DNA of 64,000 nt from NCBI GenBank assembly GCA_965248255.1, contig CBDFIW010000004.1:2108001-2172000 (forward strand). The letters run 5' to 3'. The first letter of the stretch is position 1, and each line of letters begins with the position of its first letter. The translations under genes and the position numbers were made by a program. Shown in pieces: positions 45,370-54,128 of this stretch. Origin of the DNA: JAKZVK01 sp965248255 (GTDB taxonomy: Bacteria; Acidobacteriota; Terriglobia; Bryobacterales; UBA6623). The notes under the pieces are model-generated. The model was not told the DNA's origin. It ran no database searches and worked only from the letters and a program-made list of their open reading frames with translations.

Positions 45370-45407
45370 GGAATAAAACGGGTCAGGGTGCTACCGTCGC
45401 CCTGGGC

Positions 45408-45707
45408 TCAACGCCTCCGGGAGATCCGCTTCGCACGGCGGAAAGACGAGAAACTGAAGGCCGCGAACATCAACACAAACACCCCGACGGTCAGCAGACG
45501 CGCGCCGCTGTCGGGGTCGCTGTCCATCTTCTGGTACGTGCTGATGAGCCCTGCGCTGCCGAAGGTGAAGAACAACGCGAAGACAAGGAAGATGAAGCCC
45601 ATGATCTCATGGAACAGCTCCCGCGCTATCCCCCACAGCTTGGGGATGAACTTCTTGACCTCATCGACGCCGATCGCGATGAGCTTCATCACCATGGCAG
45701 CCACCAT
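45408..45707 (-). CDS. Small hypothetical membrane protein
   Basis: The protein is 99 residues with two membrane segments (IMGFIFLVFALFFTFGSAGL and LLTVGVFVLMFAAFSF) and a basic C-terminus (FRRAKRISRRR). No family was recognised. It lies directly upstream of the mutase gene, on the same strand, and may be co-transcribed. An alternative start two or five codons in (MVMKLIAIG) is possible. Confidence 0.55.
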   Translation of the reverse strand: MVAAMVMKLIAIGVDEVKKFIPKLWGIARELFHEIMGFIFLVFALFFTFGSAGLISTYQKMDSDPDSGARLLTVGVFVLMFAAFSFSSFRRAKRISRRR

Positions 45708-45884
45708 GTTAGCAAAGCGACGAGAGCGGGTAGGGGGATGAGCGAACTGCGGCGGTCAACTCGGAGCTGATCATGTCGGCAATGGTGCGTGACAATCCGC
45801 CATTGGCAGGCCGGAGGGAAGCTCAAGCGTAACGAAGCTCGCCGAAAACAAGACCCAACAGGCGCGTTGCTACACTGGATTCAG

Positions 45885-46553
45885 ATGCCTTTCGACCTAC
45901 TCGTTTTTGACCTCGACGGCACGCTCATCGACTCGGAACTCGACCTGGCTCTGGCCGTCAACGCCGCTCGGGCGAACTTCGGCCTCGAACCCATCGAGCA
46001 CCAGATCATTGCCTCCTACGTCGGGGAGGGCGCCCCACTGCTAATCAAACGCTCGCTCGGGCCCGGTGCTCCCGGCGAGCAGATCGAAGAGGGCTTGCAA
46101 TTCTTCTACGCCTACTACCGCGAGCACATGCTGGATAACACGTACCTCTATCCCGGTGTCCGCCACGGTCTCGACCAGCTCCTCGAGAGCGAAGCCCAGA
46201 TGGCCGTGCTGACCAACAAGCCGGTGCGCTTCAGCCAGGGGATCATCGAAGCCCTGCGTCTGTCCGGCCACTTTCGGCGGGTCTACGGCGGCAACAGCTT
46301 CGAGACGAAGAAACCCCATCCCGAGGGCTTGAGTTTCTTGATGCAGGAGTTGGCAGCGCCCAAAGAAGGGACACTCATGGTGGGTGACAGCGCAGTTGAC
46401 GTCCAGACGGCGCGTAACGCCGAGGTGCGATGCTGCGGCGTCACTTATGGGCTGCGGCCCGACACCCTGGTAGGGCATCCGCCGGACGTGCTGGTCGATA
46501 CGTTCGAAGAGGTCGTCCGGTTCGCCTGCAACGGGACAGGGCCAAGCGCCTAG
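45885..46553 (+). CDS. gph: HAD-family phosphatase, phosphoglycolate phosphatase-like
   Basis: The protein is 222 residues from the ATG at 45885; the frame to 45789 adds no family residues. HAD motif I is FDLDGTLIDSELDL, motif II is MAVLTNKPVRFSQG, motif III is KKPHPEG and motif IV is LMVGDSAVDVQTARNA. The cap domain fits subclass I enzymes of the Gph/PgmB type. It would dephosphorylate 2-phosphoglycolate or another small phosphoester. The gene is alone on the plus strand, divergent from the mutase operon. Confidence 0.85.
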   Translation: MPFDLLVFDLDGTLIDSELDLALAVNAARANFGLEPIEHQIIASYVGEGAPLLIKRSLGPGAPGEQIEEGLQFFYAYYREHMLDNTYLYPGVRHGLDQLLESEAQMAVLTNKPVRFSQGIIEALRLSGHFRRVYGGNSFETKKPHPEGLSFLMQELAAPKEGTLMVGDSAVDVQTARNAEVRCCGVTYGLRPDTLVGHPPDVLVDTFEEVVRFACNGTGPSA

Positions 46554-46655
46554 CTTGGCGGCGCCTTACTCCCTCGCTAGCTCCTCTGCCATCTTTTTTC
46601 AAAGGGGAATGCGGGCCCGACTCGGTTTGGGTGATGGAAAGACGGTAGCGTCGCG

Positions 46656-47597
46656 CTACGACTTATCCTTGACCAGCTCAACGCGGCGATTGAGCGCACG
46701 TCCTTCTTCGGTGTCGTTACTGGCTGCCGGGGCCAGGTAGCCGACGCCTTCGCTACGGAGACGGTTTTGGGCAATGCCGTAGTCGGCGACCAGAGCATTC
46801 ACAACCGCCTTGGCCCTGCGCCGGGAAAGATCGATGTTGTAGTCGAAGCTGCCGGCGTTATCCGTGTGCCCGACCACGATCAGTTTCAGCGACGGCGCTG
46901 CGCCCAGCAGCTTGGCGATTTCATCCAAAGTCGGCTCGGACTCCGGCTTGACTACAGCCTTGTCATGGTTGAAATAAATGCCGTAAAGCGCAACTTTTCC
47001 TGTCTCCCCGATCTCAAGCCGCATCTTCTCGGCGTCGACCATCTGCATCTCCATCGCTTTGGTCTCGGCCGCGATCAGGCGCACTCGCAGTCCGTCGCCG
47101 CCACTGTGCGGACTGACCAGCACCGACAGGTAGACCTCGGCGCCACCGACTGTTTTCTTAGCAGCCAGATAGTGGATCTCGTCGCTCAGCGAGATCTCAT
47201 CAAGAATCTCCACCGGGTGCTTGTACTTGAAGTCGTAGGGACGAATCTCTCCCGGCCCACCCGAAAGAATCGTTTCACACCCTGCCTCGCCGACTCTCGC
47301 CTCGAAGTTGCGAAAAACCTCGAGGGCGGCGGCTCCTGGGGGTACACGGTAGACAATGCGGGTGATCTTACCCTCGACCTTCCGCGAAGTCTTTTCAGCG
47401 TCCGCAGCGGACTTCACCGGTCCGATGGCAAGTACGGTCTCGCCGTAATTCTCAACCTGGTAGGCCTTGATCTCTGAGCCGGCGAACCGCCCGATACCCG
47501 GGTAATCGGCACTGCCGGCCACGTCGGCCGTAAGGTACGGTGGGACGGCAGCGACGGAGAGTATCAACACCCCCAGGACAGGGAAGACTGCGCGCAT
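46656..47597 (-). CDS. DUF4892-like and OmpA-domain outer membrane protein
   Basis: The protein is 313 residues with a signal peptide (VFPVLGVLILSVAAVPPYLT). Residues 25-200 match DUF4892-type proteins (DYPGIGRFAGSEIKAYQVEN; RIVYRVPPGAAALEVFRNFE). The C-terminal part is an OmpA-like domain with FNHDKAVVKPESEPTLDEIA, LIVVGHTDNAGSFDYNIDLS and ALNRRVELVKD, which binds peptidoglycan. It probably links the outer membrane to the wall. The gene is convergent with the HAD gene. Confidence 0.82.
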   Translation of the reverse strand: MRAVFPVLGVLILSVAAVPPYLTADVAGSADYPGIGRFAGSEIKAYQVENYGETVLAIGPVKSAADAEKTSRKVEGKITRIVYRVPPGAAALEVFRNFEARVGEAGCETILSGGPGEIRPYDFKYKHPVEILDEISLSDEIHYLAAKKTVGGAEVYLSVLVSPHSGGDGLRVRLIAAETKAMEMQMVDAEKMRLEIGETGKVALYGIYFNHDKAVVKPESEPTLDEIAKLLGAAPSLKLIVVGHTDNAGSFDYNIDLSRRRAKAVVNALVADYGIAQNRLRSEGVGYLAPAASNDTEEGRALNRRVELVKDKS

Positions 47598-47715
47598 GAT
47601 CTGGCTCCAGCTCGTGAACTGGCTCCGGGACGCTTTCCGGTACTCCCAGAAGTTCTTATCTTATCCCGATGTGTTGCGGTGTGCCTCGGCGCACGACTCG
47701 TCAGTTCGGTCCGGC

Positions 47716-47898
47716 TCAGGCGACGAGGCCAGCCCAGTTGTCGATTATGTAATCGCAAGCGCGAAGTGTGAGTGCGTGGATGGTGAGGGTTGGATTCACC
47801 GCGCCGCTAGTCGAGAAGAGACTGGATCCGCCTACGTCTATTCTCCTTTCGCTGCCGTTCCGGCTTTCGATCGTTACCCGAGCGGCCGCTGACAGCAC
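47716..47898 (-). pseudogene. C-terminal remnant of a GMC oxidoreductase
   Basis: The frame contains DVGGSSLFSTSGAVNPTLTI and HALTLRACDYIIDNW, which match the very C-terminus of GMC-type flavoprotein dehydrogenases (the VNPTLTIxAL segment with the catalytic Asn region). The remaining 450 or so residues are absent; upstream sequence (47870-47900) is unrelated. It is a decayed fragment. Confidence 0.7.
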
Positions 47899-48255
47899 TT
47901 AGGCGGCCGTTACTTGGTGGGGGGAGTATGAGCACCCGGCGGACGCTGAAGGCTGCCGCTCTGGCAGCTCTTGGCTCTACATTCCCTGAAGCGTCTGGCC
48001 AAGAACGAGCAAAGGTGATTAGAGGCTCAGAAAGCGAGTTGTTCTACTTGCCCGCGAAGTCAACTTTGCGTCTTGTGCCGCTCACGCGCGATTCGACTTC
48101 GATTCAGGGCAACAACGGGCCTGGGCCGGACGTCATTGGCGCTTCCGCAGTCGCCTTACAGCCCCGCCGTCGCGTAGGCCTGGCGACGTCGAGACCACGG
48201 AACTATCCTCAGGGCGGTACGTATGCCTCAGTAGAGCCTCTTTGAGGAGGCGCGC
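47899..48255. other. Gene-poor region
   Basis: An open frame (47928-48245, plus, 105 codons) begins with a Tat-like MSTRRTLKAAALAALG, as in gluconate 2-dehydrogenase subunit 3, the usual partner of GMC enzymes. It soon turns into unrelated sequence. It may be a second remnant of the same locus. It is not called as a gene. Confidence 0.35.
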
Positions 48256-48456
48256 ATGTGGACTTTCTTTCTGTGGCTGATCCTGCTGGTGTTGTGCTGG
48301 CCGTTGGCGCTGCTGGCTTTGATCGCCTATCCGATCGTGTGGTTGGTGCTCCTACCGTTTCGGCTCGTGGGGATTGTTGTCGAAGGCGTGTTCGAGTTTC
48401 TGTGGGCTCTCGTGACGTTGCCGGCCAGGGTGCTGCGCGGGCCTCGTCAGGCTTGA
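48256..48456 (+). CDS. Small hydrophobic membrane protein
   Basis: The protein is 66 residues with GAGGAGG about eight bases before the ATG, a strong ribosome binding site. Two hydrophobic stretches (MWTFFLWLILLVLCWPLALL and AYPIVWLVLLPFRLVGIVV) predict two membrane helices. The Trp- and Leu-rich style is shared by small acidobacterial membrane proteins that I recall, with no known function. It stands alone on the plus strand. Confidence 0.6.
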   Translation: MWTFFLWLILLVLCWPLALLALIAYPIVWLVLLPFRLVGIVVEGVFEFLWALVTLPARVLRGPRQA

Positions 48457-48579
48457 CGATTCCGTATGCTGGCATTCGTCGCGCCTGCCGGCGATCGCAG
48501 CCGCCGGAAAGCGGTGCATCTCACTGCTCCTTACGATCGAGGCTCGGCTGGCGGGTACTCGTGGCTTCAGGAGTGCGTG

Positions 48580-49410
48580 CTAACGGCCGGGCGGCCTCCC
48601 CATCGTTTGCTTCCTATAGCCCGACGGCGGTTCAAACGCGGCTGGGTCGATGGCCTGCCGCCGGGAGGAGCGAAGTGTCGTCTCGTTGGTCAGCCTTCCA
48701 TTGTCGAACGACCTTGTCGAAACGGGGAAGCCGTTCATTTTATCGATCTCCACGAAAGGGGTCTCGGGAAGCTTGAACGGCACACTGCCACTGGCAGCCG
48801 ACAGCAGCTCTTCGCCGAACTTCGCCATGGCCACCACCGCCTCATCGCCACCCTCGACGTTGTCCCAATCCGTAACCCACAACTCACGGACCTTTTGGCC
48901 GCCTCGGGTTACTTCGTACTTCACACAGGGGTAGCCGTTCACCGTGTCGCTCTCGCCGGTGCGGGTCACCTCGGCGACAGGCCGAAGCGGCTGCGCCTGC
49001 ACCCCGATACTCCCGCGAGACTTCATCATTTTCTCGACCATGGCGCGCCGCTCAGGCGGCATATTCTTGAGCTGCGCCCGCATTTGCTGCATGACCAGAT
49101 TCATCTGGTCGGCCATGCCGCTCATCGTCTGCTGGTCCATGACGAAGTAGACTTTCCCGGCGTGGTCAACGATGAGCATCTGTCCGCTCTCTCCTCGGTC
49201 GCCCCGAAAGATCATCGTGTTTTTCGGAGGCTGATCGGCCGAAGACTTCTGGTCCATCTTTATCCATCGCCCGTCCACTGACATCTCGGAGATCTCGGCC
49301 TGGGGAGTTGGCTGCCCATGGTCCGTCTTTTCGAATTAGAAGACCGCTCCGGCGAAAGCGGTGCTGATCGAAAGGGCGAGCGGTATGAGTACTGAGAGAG
49401 CTTTCTTCAT
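48580..49410 (-). pseudogene. DUF4412 exported protein interrupted by an in-frame TAA
   Basis: A signal peptide (MKKALSVLIPLALSISTAFA) starts at the ATG at 49410 with the usual GAVF next. Codon 25 is TAA (49336-49338) where GAA or a similar codon is expected, and the same frame then continues FEKTDHG and SVDGRWIKMD to 48580. The remainder matches DUF4412: GESGQMLIVDHAGKVYFVMD, AVVAMAKFGEELLSAASG and DPAAFEPPSGY. No frameshift is involved. The remaining 235-codon frame could start at 49284, but would lack export. A nonsense mutation or sequencing error is inferred. Confidence 0.75.
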
Positions 49411-49486
49411 GAGGGCTTCTCCAGGAGGGATGAATCGGCGGGCGCGGCGGGCGAGAGGCACTCGGCCCGGGCCGGTCCTTATGATT

Positions 49487-50461
49487 CTAGAGGATTCGGA
49501 CCTGCTCGGCGATGCGGCTCGCGGCGATACGGTTTGCGTGGACCCCGGCTGCCTCGTAGAGGCGCTGGATCGGCTCGCCTACGGGCTCCAGGCCGAGTAC
49601 AAACGTCTGATGATGGACGGGCAGGAAGCACTCGGCACCGGCTTCGTTCCCCATATGCCAGGCTTGCTCCGGCGAGCAATGCAAGTGAATTCTCGGGTTG
49701 TAGGCGCCGATCGGCATGATAGCCAAGTCGAAGCGCCGTGACTCTCTTAAGTTCCGGATTCGGCCGGTCAGCGCGGTGTCGCCGGCGAACAGAACCCGGT
49801 ACCCATCGGCCTCGATCACATACCCGTTGTAGCCGCGCCAGGTATCGGAACCGTAGCGGGCGCCCCAGTGGTTGACCTCGAACGCACGGCAGGTCACCGG
49901 CCCGAATCGCGCCGACTCGTCCCACCCCAACTCCCGCACCCGGCCGTAGCGGCCGTGGCGCAACAGGTCGGACGTGTTCTTCGCCGTCACGATGGTGGTT
50001 CGCGGCCCGGCGAGCTTGCGGAGTGAGGGGATATCAAAGTGGTCCATGTGAGCGTGGGAAAGCACGATGATGTCCGGGCGAGGGAGTGCATCGATGGCCA
50101 AGGCGGGTTCAACCCGCCGGCGAATCCCGACGGTGCAAACACCCAATCGCACCCCGGCCCGCTTGCTGAAGATCGGGTCAGTGAGGATCACTTTCCCGGC
50201 GACTTTGAGCAGCACGGTGCTGTGACCCAACCAGGCGGCGTGCAGGCCGCGGTCGTCCCATTGGCTCAGATCGGGCACGACCGGCGCGGGCGCTACTCTC
50301 TTCTTTTCGCGGCACGGCTCGCCCGCCAGGCTCGGTTCCGCCCCAAAGCATCGCGGCGCGCACCGCAGGGCCATCAGCGGCGCCAGGCTCATTCGCGAGA
50401 ACCAGGCGCGCCGCGACCACTTGTCCCGCAAGCGCCGATGTCTCGTTGCGCGTCGTGTCAT
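49487..50461 (-). CDS. MBL-fold metallo-hydrolase (UlaG/NAPE-PLD-like)
   Basis: The protein is 324 residues. Residues 1-40 are basic and then mildly hydrophobic, possibly a weak export signal. The metal-binding motif SHAHMDHFD lies near residue 136. Other family segments are AAWLGHSTVLLKVAGKVILT, WGARYGSDTWRGYNGYVIEA, VLFAGDTALTG and PVHHQTFVLGLE. The NAPE-PLD-like and UlaG-type hydrolases share these. It would cleave a phosphodiester or lactone. It lies 44 bases downstream of frr on the same strand and may be read with it. Confidence 0.85.
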   Translation of the reverse strand: MTRRATRHRRLRDKWSRRAWFSRMSLAPLMALRCAPRCFGAEPSLAGEPCREKKRVAPAPVVPDLSQWDDRGLHAAWLGHSTVLLKVAGKVILTDPIFSKRAGVRLGVCTVGIRRRVEPALAIDALPRPDIIVLSHAHMDHFDIPSLRKLAGPRTTIVTAKNTSDLLRHGRYGRVRELGWDESARFGPVTCRAFEVNHWGARYGSDTWRGYNGYVIEADGYRVLFAGDTALTGRIRNLRESRRFDLAIMPIGAYNPRIHLHCSPEQAWHMGNEAGAECFLPVHHQTFVLGLEPVGEPIQRLYEAAGVHANRIAASRIAEQVRIL

Positions 50462-50505
50462 TCGAAGTCGGGTTGGTGTTGGGTGACCTTGATCGCCTTG
50501 GGGAC

Positions 50506-51087
50506 TCAGCCGATCTCGAGGATTTCCTTCTCTTTGGTTTCACCGGCCGCGTCGAGTTCCTTAATCGTCTTGTCGGTCAGAGTCTGGATCTCGTCGGAGT
50601 TGTGGTGTTGTTCGTCCTCGGAAATCTTCTTGTCCTTCAGCAGCTTCTTCGCCGTGTCGTTGGCGTCACGGCGGACGTTGCGTGCAGCCACGCGATGCTG
50701 CTCGACCACGTTGTGAAGGTGCTTGACGAGTTCCTTCCGTCGCTCCTCGGTAAGCGCCGGAATCTTGAGGCGGATGACCTTGCCGTCGTTCACCGGGTTG
50801 AGGCCGAGGCTGGAGGCGAGAATCGCCTTCTCGATGGGCCCAATCTGCGAAGTATCCCAGGGCTGCAGGAGAATCATCGAGGGTTCGGGGATACCCAAGG
50901 TGGCCACTTGATTGAGAGGAGTCGGCGTCCCGTAGTAATCCACCCGGATGGGATCGAGGATAGCCAGCGAAGCCCGGCCGGTGCGGATCGACGCCAGATC
51001 CCGTCCGAGGTCCTCGACCGTCTTGTGCATTCGCTTCTTCGCCTCTGCGATCACCTCGGTCAGGCTTTCGCCAAGGAAGTGCGCCAT
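50506..51087 (-). CDS. frr: Ribosome recycling factor
   Basis: The protein is 193 residues; a shorter start is possible, but the family usually has about 185. Conserved segments include RMHKTVEDLGRDLASIRTGR, LNQVATLGIPEPSMILLQPW, IPALTEERRKELVKHLHNVV and EQHRVAARNVRRDANDTAKK. It separates ribosomal subunits after termination together with EF-G. It follows pyrH by three bases, in the operon order usual for many bacteria (rpsB-tsf-pyrH-frr). Confidence 0.96.
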   Translation of the reverse strand: MAHFLGESLTEVIAEAKKRMHKTVEDLGRDLASIRTGRASLAILDPIRVDYYGTPTPLNQVATLGIPEPSMILLQPWDTSQIGPIEKAILASSLGLNPVNDGKVIRLKIPALTEERRKELVKHLHNVVEQHRVAARNVRRDANDTAKKLLKDKKISEDEQHHNSDEIQTLTDKTIKELDAAGETKEKEILEIG

Positions 51088-51090
51088 CTT

Positions 51091-51807
51091 CTACTCTCCT
51101 TCACTGATGAGCGTGCCGATCGTTTCGCCGTTGACGAGCCGCTGGATGCTGCCGGGCCGAGTTAGGTTGAAGACGACGACGGGTAGTCGGTTCTCCTTGC
51201 ACAGCGATACCGCCGTCGCGTCCATCACCCCAAGGCCGGCCGACAGCACCTCTGCGTAGGAGATTCTCTCATACCGGGAGGCGTCCGGGAAGCGAACCGG
51301 GTCCTTGTCGTACACGCCGTCAACTTTCGTCGCTTTGGCCAACACGTCCGCTCCGATCTCGACGGCCCGCAGGGAGGCGGCGGTGTCTGTTGAGAAATAG
51401 GGGTTGCCGGTTCCGGCGGCGAAAATGACGATGCCACCGGCGTCGATGGCGGCGCGAGCAGCCCCGCGCGAGAAGCCTTCGACCATCGACCCCATCCGGA
51501 CCGCGCTCATTACCCGGCTCACACCGCCCTGTGCCGTCAGAAAGTCGTCCAGCGCCAGCGAGTTCATCGCTGTGGCGAGCATGCCCATGTGGTCGACAGT
51601 GACGCGCTGTAGGCCGGTGTCGGACGCTTGCACACCGCGGAAGAAGTTGCCTCCGCCTACGACGACGCCGAACTGGACGCCCGTGCGAGAGGCTTCGACG
51701 ATTTCCGCGGCGATTCGGGTCATCGCATCACGGTCGATACCGAAGCCCGCTTCCCCGGCAAAGGCCTCGCCGCTGAGCTTCAACAGGATGCGTTTGTACT
51801 TCGGCAT
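51091..51807 (-). CDS. pyrH: Uridylate (UMP) kinase
   Basis: The protein is 238 residues, the usual length. It starts PKYKRILLKLSGEAFAGEAG, the amino acid kinase fold, with VVGGGNFFRG and IFAAGTGNPYFSTDTAASLR as further signatures. It phosphorylates UMP to UDP in pyrimidine synthesis and forms a hexamer regulated by GTP and UTP in other bacteria. It lies between tsf and frr. The 194-base gap to tsf is larger than the other gaps in the operon and contains a REP-like hairpin. Confidence 0.96.
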   Translation of the reverse strand: MPKYKRILLKLSGEAFAGEAGFGIDRDAMTRIAAEIVEASRTGVQFGVVVGGGNFFRGVQASDTGLQRVTVDHMGMLATAMNSLALDDFLTAQGGVSRVMSAVRMGSMVEGFSRGAARAAIDAGGIVIFAAGTGNPYFSTDTAASLRAVEIGADVLAKATKVDGVYDKDPVRFPDASRYERISYAEVLSAGLGVMDATAVSLCKENRLPVVVFNLTRPGSIQRLVNGETIGTLISEGE

Positions 51808-51880
51808 GAGGCACGTGCCTGTTAGTTATGGCTCACGACCGCAAGCTCAGTACCACGTTTGACAAGTTCACATATCTGAG

Positions 51881-51929
51881 AGGGGCATCCGCCACCGTGG
51901 GCGTTTCGAGCAGGGCATGCCGTGCCCCT
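51881..51929. repeat. REP-like hairpin between tsf and pyrH
   Basis: AGGGGCA (51881-51887) pairs with TGCCCCT (51923-51929). An inner GGGCATGCCGTGCCC hairpin lies at 51913-51927. Such GGGGCA/TGCCCC hairpins recur between genes in many GC-rich genomes. It has no U-run and interrupts the operon. Confidence 0.5.
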
Positions 51930-52001
51930 ACAGGCAAACCGAAAAGTAGACGTGTTTGCGAAACAGCGTAGTGAGCGTGCGGCACTGCGGGAACCTCGGG
52001 T

Positions 52002-52607
52002 CTAGGCTTCGCCTTCGCCCACCTTGAATCGCGTCATCCGGCTGACAAGAATGTTCTCACCGAGCTTCGCGACCTTGTCGCTGATGAGCCCCCCCACGGT
52101 CACGGAATTGTCCTTCACGAAGGGCTGCTCGTAGAGACAAACCTCCTCGTAGAACTTTTTCAGGCGCCCATCGACGATCTTGTCGACCACCACTTCGGGC
52201 TTCCCGGCCTCAAGCGCGCGAGCCCGCTGGATCTCCCGCTCTTTGGCGATCGCGTCTTCGTCTACGTCCTCTTTGCGGATGTAGCGGGGATCGGTGGCGG
52301 CGACATGCATGGCGATATCGTGCACCATCTCGCCGAAGTCGTCGGTACGCGCCACGAAATCGGACTCGCAGTTCACTTCGACCATGGCCCCGAGCTTGCT
52401 GCCGGGATGGATATAGGTGGCGACGATCCCTTCCTTGGCCGCGCGGCCGGCCTTTTGCCGCGCCATTTGAATGCCACGCTTGCGGAGAATGACTTCCGCC
52501 TGCTCGACATCGCCGTTCGCCTCTCTCAGGGCCTTCTTGCACTCCATGAAGCCAACGCCCGTTTTTTCGCGCAGCTCTTTGACCAGCCTTGCGCTGATGT
52601 CCGCCAT
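52002..52607 (-). CDS. tsf: Elongation factor Ts, short form
   Basis: The protein is 201 residues, shorter than the ~280 of Escherichia coli, as in several phyla that have only one dimerisation subdomain. It starts with the UBA-like ADISARLVKELREKTGVGFM and ECKKALREANGDVEQAEVIL. The core segments are MVEVNCESDFVARTDDF and LYEQPFVKDNSVTVGGLI. It recharges EF-Tu with GTP. A ribosome binding site (AGGGTTGG) is before the ATG. It follows rpsB, as usual. Confidence 0.96.
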   Translation of the reverse strand: MADISARLVKELREKTGVGFMECKKALREANGDVEQAEVILRKRGIQMARQKAGRAAKEGIVATYIHPGSKLGAMVEVNCESDFVARTDDFGEMVHDIAMHVAATDPRYIRKEDVDEDAIAKEREIQRARALEAGKPEVVVDKIVDGRLKKFYEEVCLYEQPFVKDNSVTVGGLISDKVAKLGENILVSRMTRFKVGEGEA

Positions 52608-52678
52608 ATACCAACCCTATCTTCTCGCCGAGTCTCTCGGTTGTCGTGATGCCGCCCGGGTGAGGACGGCCCGGCAGG

Positions 52679-53566
52679 TCACTCGCCTGGCGTAACGGGC
52701 GTTTCCGGAGCCACCGGCTCAGCCGCAGGAGATTCCGTCACTGCGGCGGCGGCCTGCTCTTCCGTGCTCGCCGCGCCCTCCACGGGGGAATCCGCCGCCT
52801 TACCGTTGGCGGAGCCTTCGATGCCTTCCAGGGCGGCATCCTCGGCCGAGGCTCCGTCTTCGGTCTGGAATTCCTCTTCCGAAGGAAGGTTGTTGGCCTC
52901 GATAATGACGTCCGACATTTTGCTGGTGAACAGGCGTATGGCGCGCAGCGCATCGTCGTTGCCCGGAATCACGTAGTCCACGGGATGAGGATCGCTGTTG
53001 GTGTCGACCACGGCCACGACCGGAATCTGTAGCTTCCGTGCTTCCTTGACCGCGATATCCTCTCTGTTCGAGTCGATCACAAACAGAATATCCGGCAAGC
53101 CCGGGATATCTTTGATCCCCGCGAGGTTCTGGTGCAGGTGTTTGCGCTCGCGTTCGAGTCGGGAGACCTCTTTCTTCTTGCGGCCTTCATAGCCTTCTTC
53201 AAGCGCCATGCGCTCCAGGTCTTTCAGGCGCTGGATCGACTTCTGCACCGTCTCCCAATTCGTCAGCAGACCGCCGAGCCAGCGGCTGTTCACGTAGAAC
53301 ATGGAGCAGCGCTTTGCCTCCTCGGCCACCGCTTCTTGAGCCTGACGCTTCGTGCCCACGAAGAGCACGGACTTGCCTTGTCCGGCCGCGTCGGCGACGA
53401 AGCTCGCCGCCTCCTTGAACATCTTCAGGGTCTTCTGCAGGTCGATGATATGAATGCCATTGCGTTCGCCGAAGATGTATTCTTTCATCTTCGGATTCCA
53501 GCGCTTGGTCTGGTGCCCGAAGTGAACGCCCGATTCGAGCAACTCCTTCATAGTGATCTGCGACAA
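52679..53566 (-). CDS. rpsB: 30S ribosomal protein S2
   Basis: The TTG at 53566 was chosen because AAGGAGG lies four bases upstream; it gives LSQITMKELLESGVHFGHQT. The ATG at 53551 would be too far (19 bases) from this site. Family segments are HQTKRWNPKMKEYIFGERNG, WLGGLLTNWETVQKSIQRL and DVIFVIDSNREDIAVKEARK-like residues. The C-terminal 60 residues are an acidic Glu/Ala-rich extension. Length is about 295. S2 is on the 30S head-platform boundary. Confidence 0.95.
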   Translation of the reverse strand: MSQITMKELLESGVHFGHQTKRWNPKMKEYIFGERNGIHIIDLQKTLKMFKEAASFVADAAGQGKSVLFVGTKRQAQEAVAEEAKRCSMFYVNSRWLGGLLTNWETVQKSIQRLKDLERMALEEGYEGRKKKEVSRLERERKHLHQNLAGIKDIPGLPDILFVIDSNREDIAVKEARKLQIPVVAVVDTNSDPHPVDYVIPGNDDALRAIRLFTSKMSDVIIEANNLPSEEEFQTEDGASAEDAALEGIEGSANGKAADSPVEGAASTEEQAAAAVTESPAAEPVAPETPVTPGE

Positions 53567-53703
53567 GAAACCTCCTTTTATCCCCACTCCTGCCTGCGGT
53601 GAGTCCGCCGGCGCTGCGCCACCCCCATCCAAGCGGGATTTGGGGTGACAATCCCGTCGAAGCGAAGGGCCGCCTATCCAGGCGACCCGGCCGTTGTGGA
53701 ATG

Positions 53704-54102
53704 CTAGCGCTTCGAGTACTGGAAGCGCTTGCGGGCTCCGGGACGGCCGTACTTCTTCCGCTCGTGCTTGCGTGGGTCCCGCGTCAGGAACCCCGCCTTC
53801 TTCAGCGTCGGGCGCAACTCCATGTTGAAGTTCTGCAGCGCTCGCGCAATGCCCATGCGAGCGGCTTCGGCTTGGCCGGTCAGACCGCCTCCCGACGCCA
53901 GGATCAAGATGTTGAACTTGCCCTCGGTCTCTGTCGCCAACAGCGGCTGACGCACCGTGAGACGGTGCAACTCCGCCGGAAAGTAGTCGTCCAGGCCGCG
54001 GCGGTTCACTTCGATCTGTCCGCTGCCCGGACGCATGAAAACTCTCGCGACAGACGACTTGCGCCGGCCCGTGCCTAAGTACTGAACTAGATTGGTTGCC
54101 AC
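53704..54102 (-). CDS. rpsI: 30S ribosomal protein S9
   Basis: The protein is 132 residues, the usual length. It starts ATNLVQYLGTGRRKSSVARV and contains SGGGLTGQAEAARMGIARAL. It ends with RKKYGRPGARKRFQYSKR-like residues, whose basic tail contacts P-site tRNA. It lies 26 bases after rplM, the usual L13-S9 pair. Confidence 0.97.
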   Translation of the reverse strand: MATNLVQYLGTGRRKSSVARVFMRPGSGQIEVNRRGLDDYFPAELHRLTVRQPLLATETEGKFNILILASGGGLTGQAEAARMGIARALQNFNMELRPTLKKAGFLTRDPRKHERKKYGRPGARKRFQYSKR

Positions 54103-54128
54103 TGGTTCCTCTTGATCACCGGTCCTCT

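Noticed and set aside
47928..48245. A 105-codon plus-strand frame with a Tat-like start
   Set aside because: Only the first 25 residues look protein-like; the remainder is unrelated, so it is treated as a remnant.
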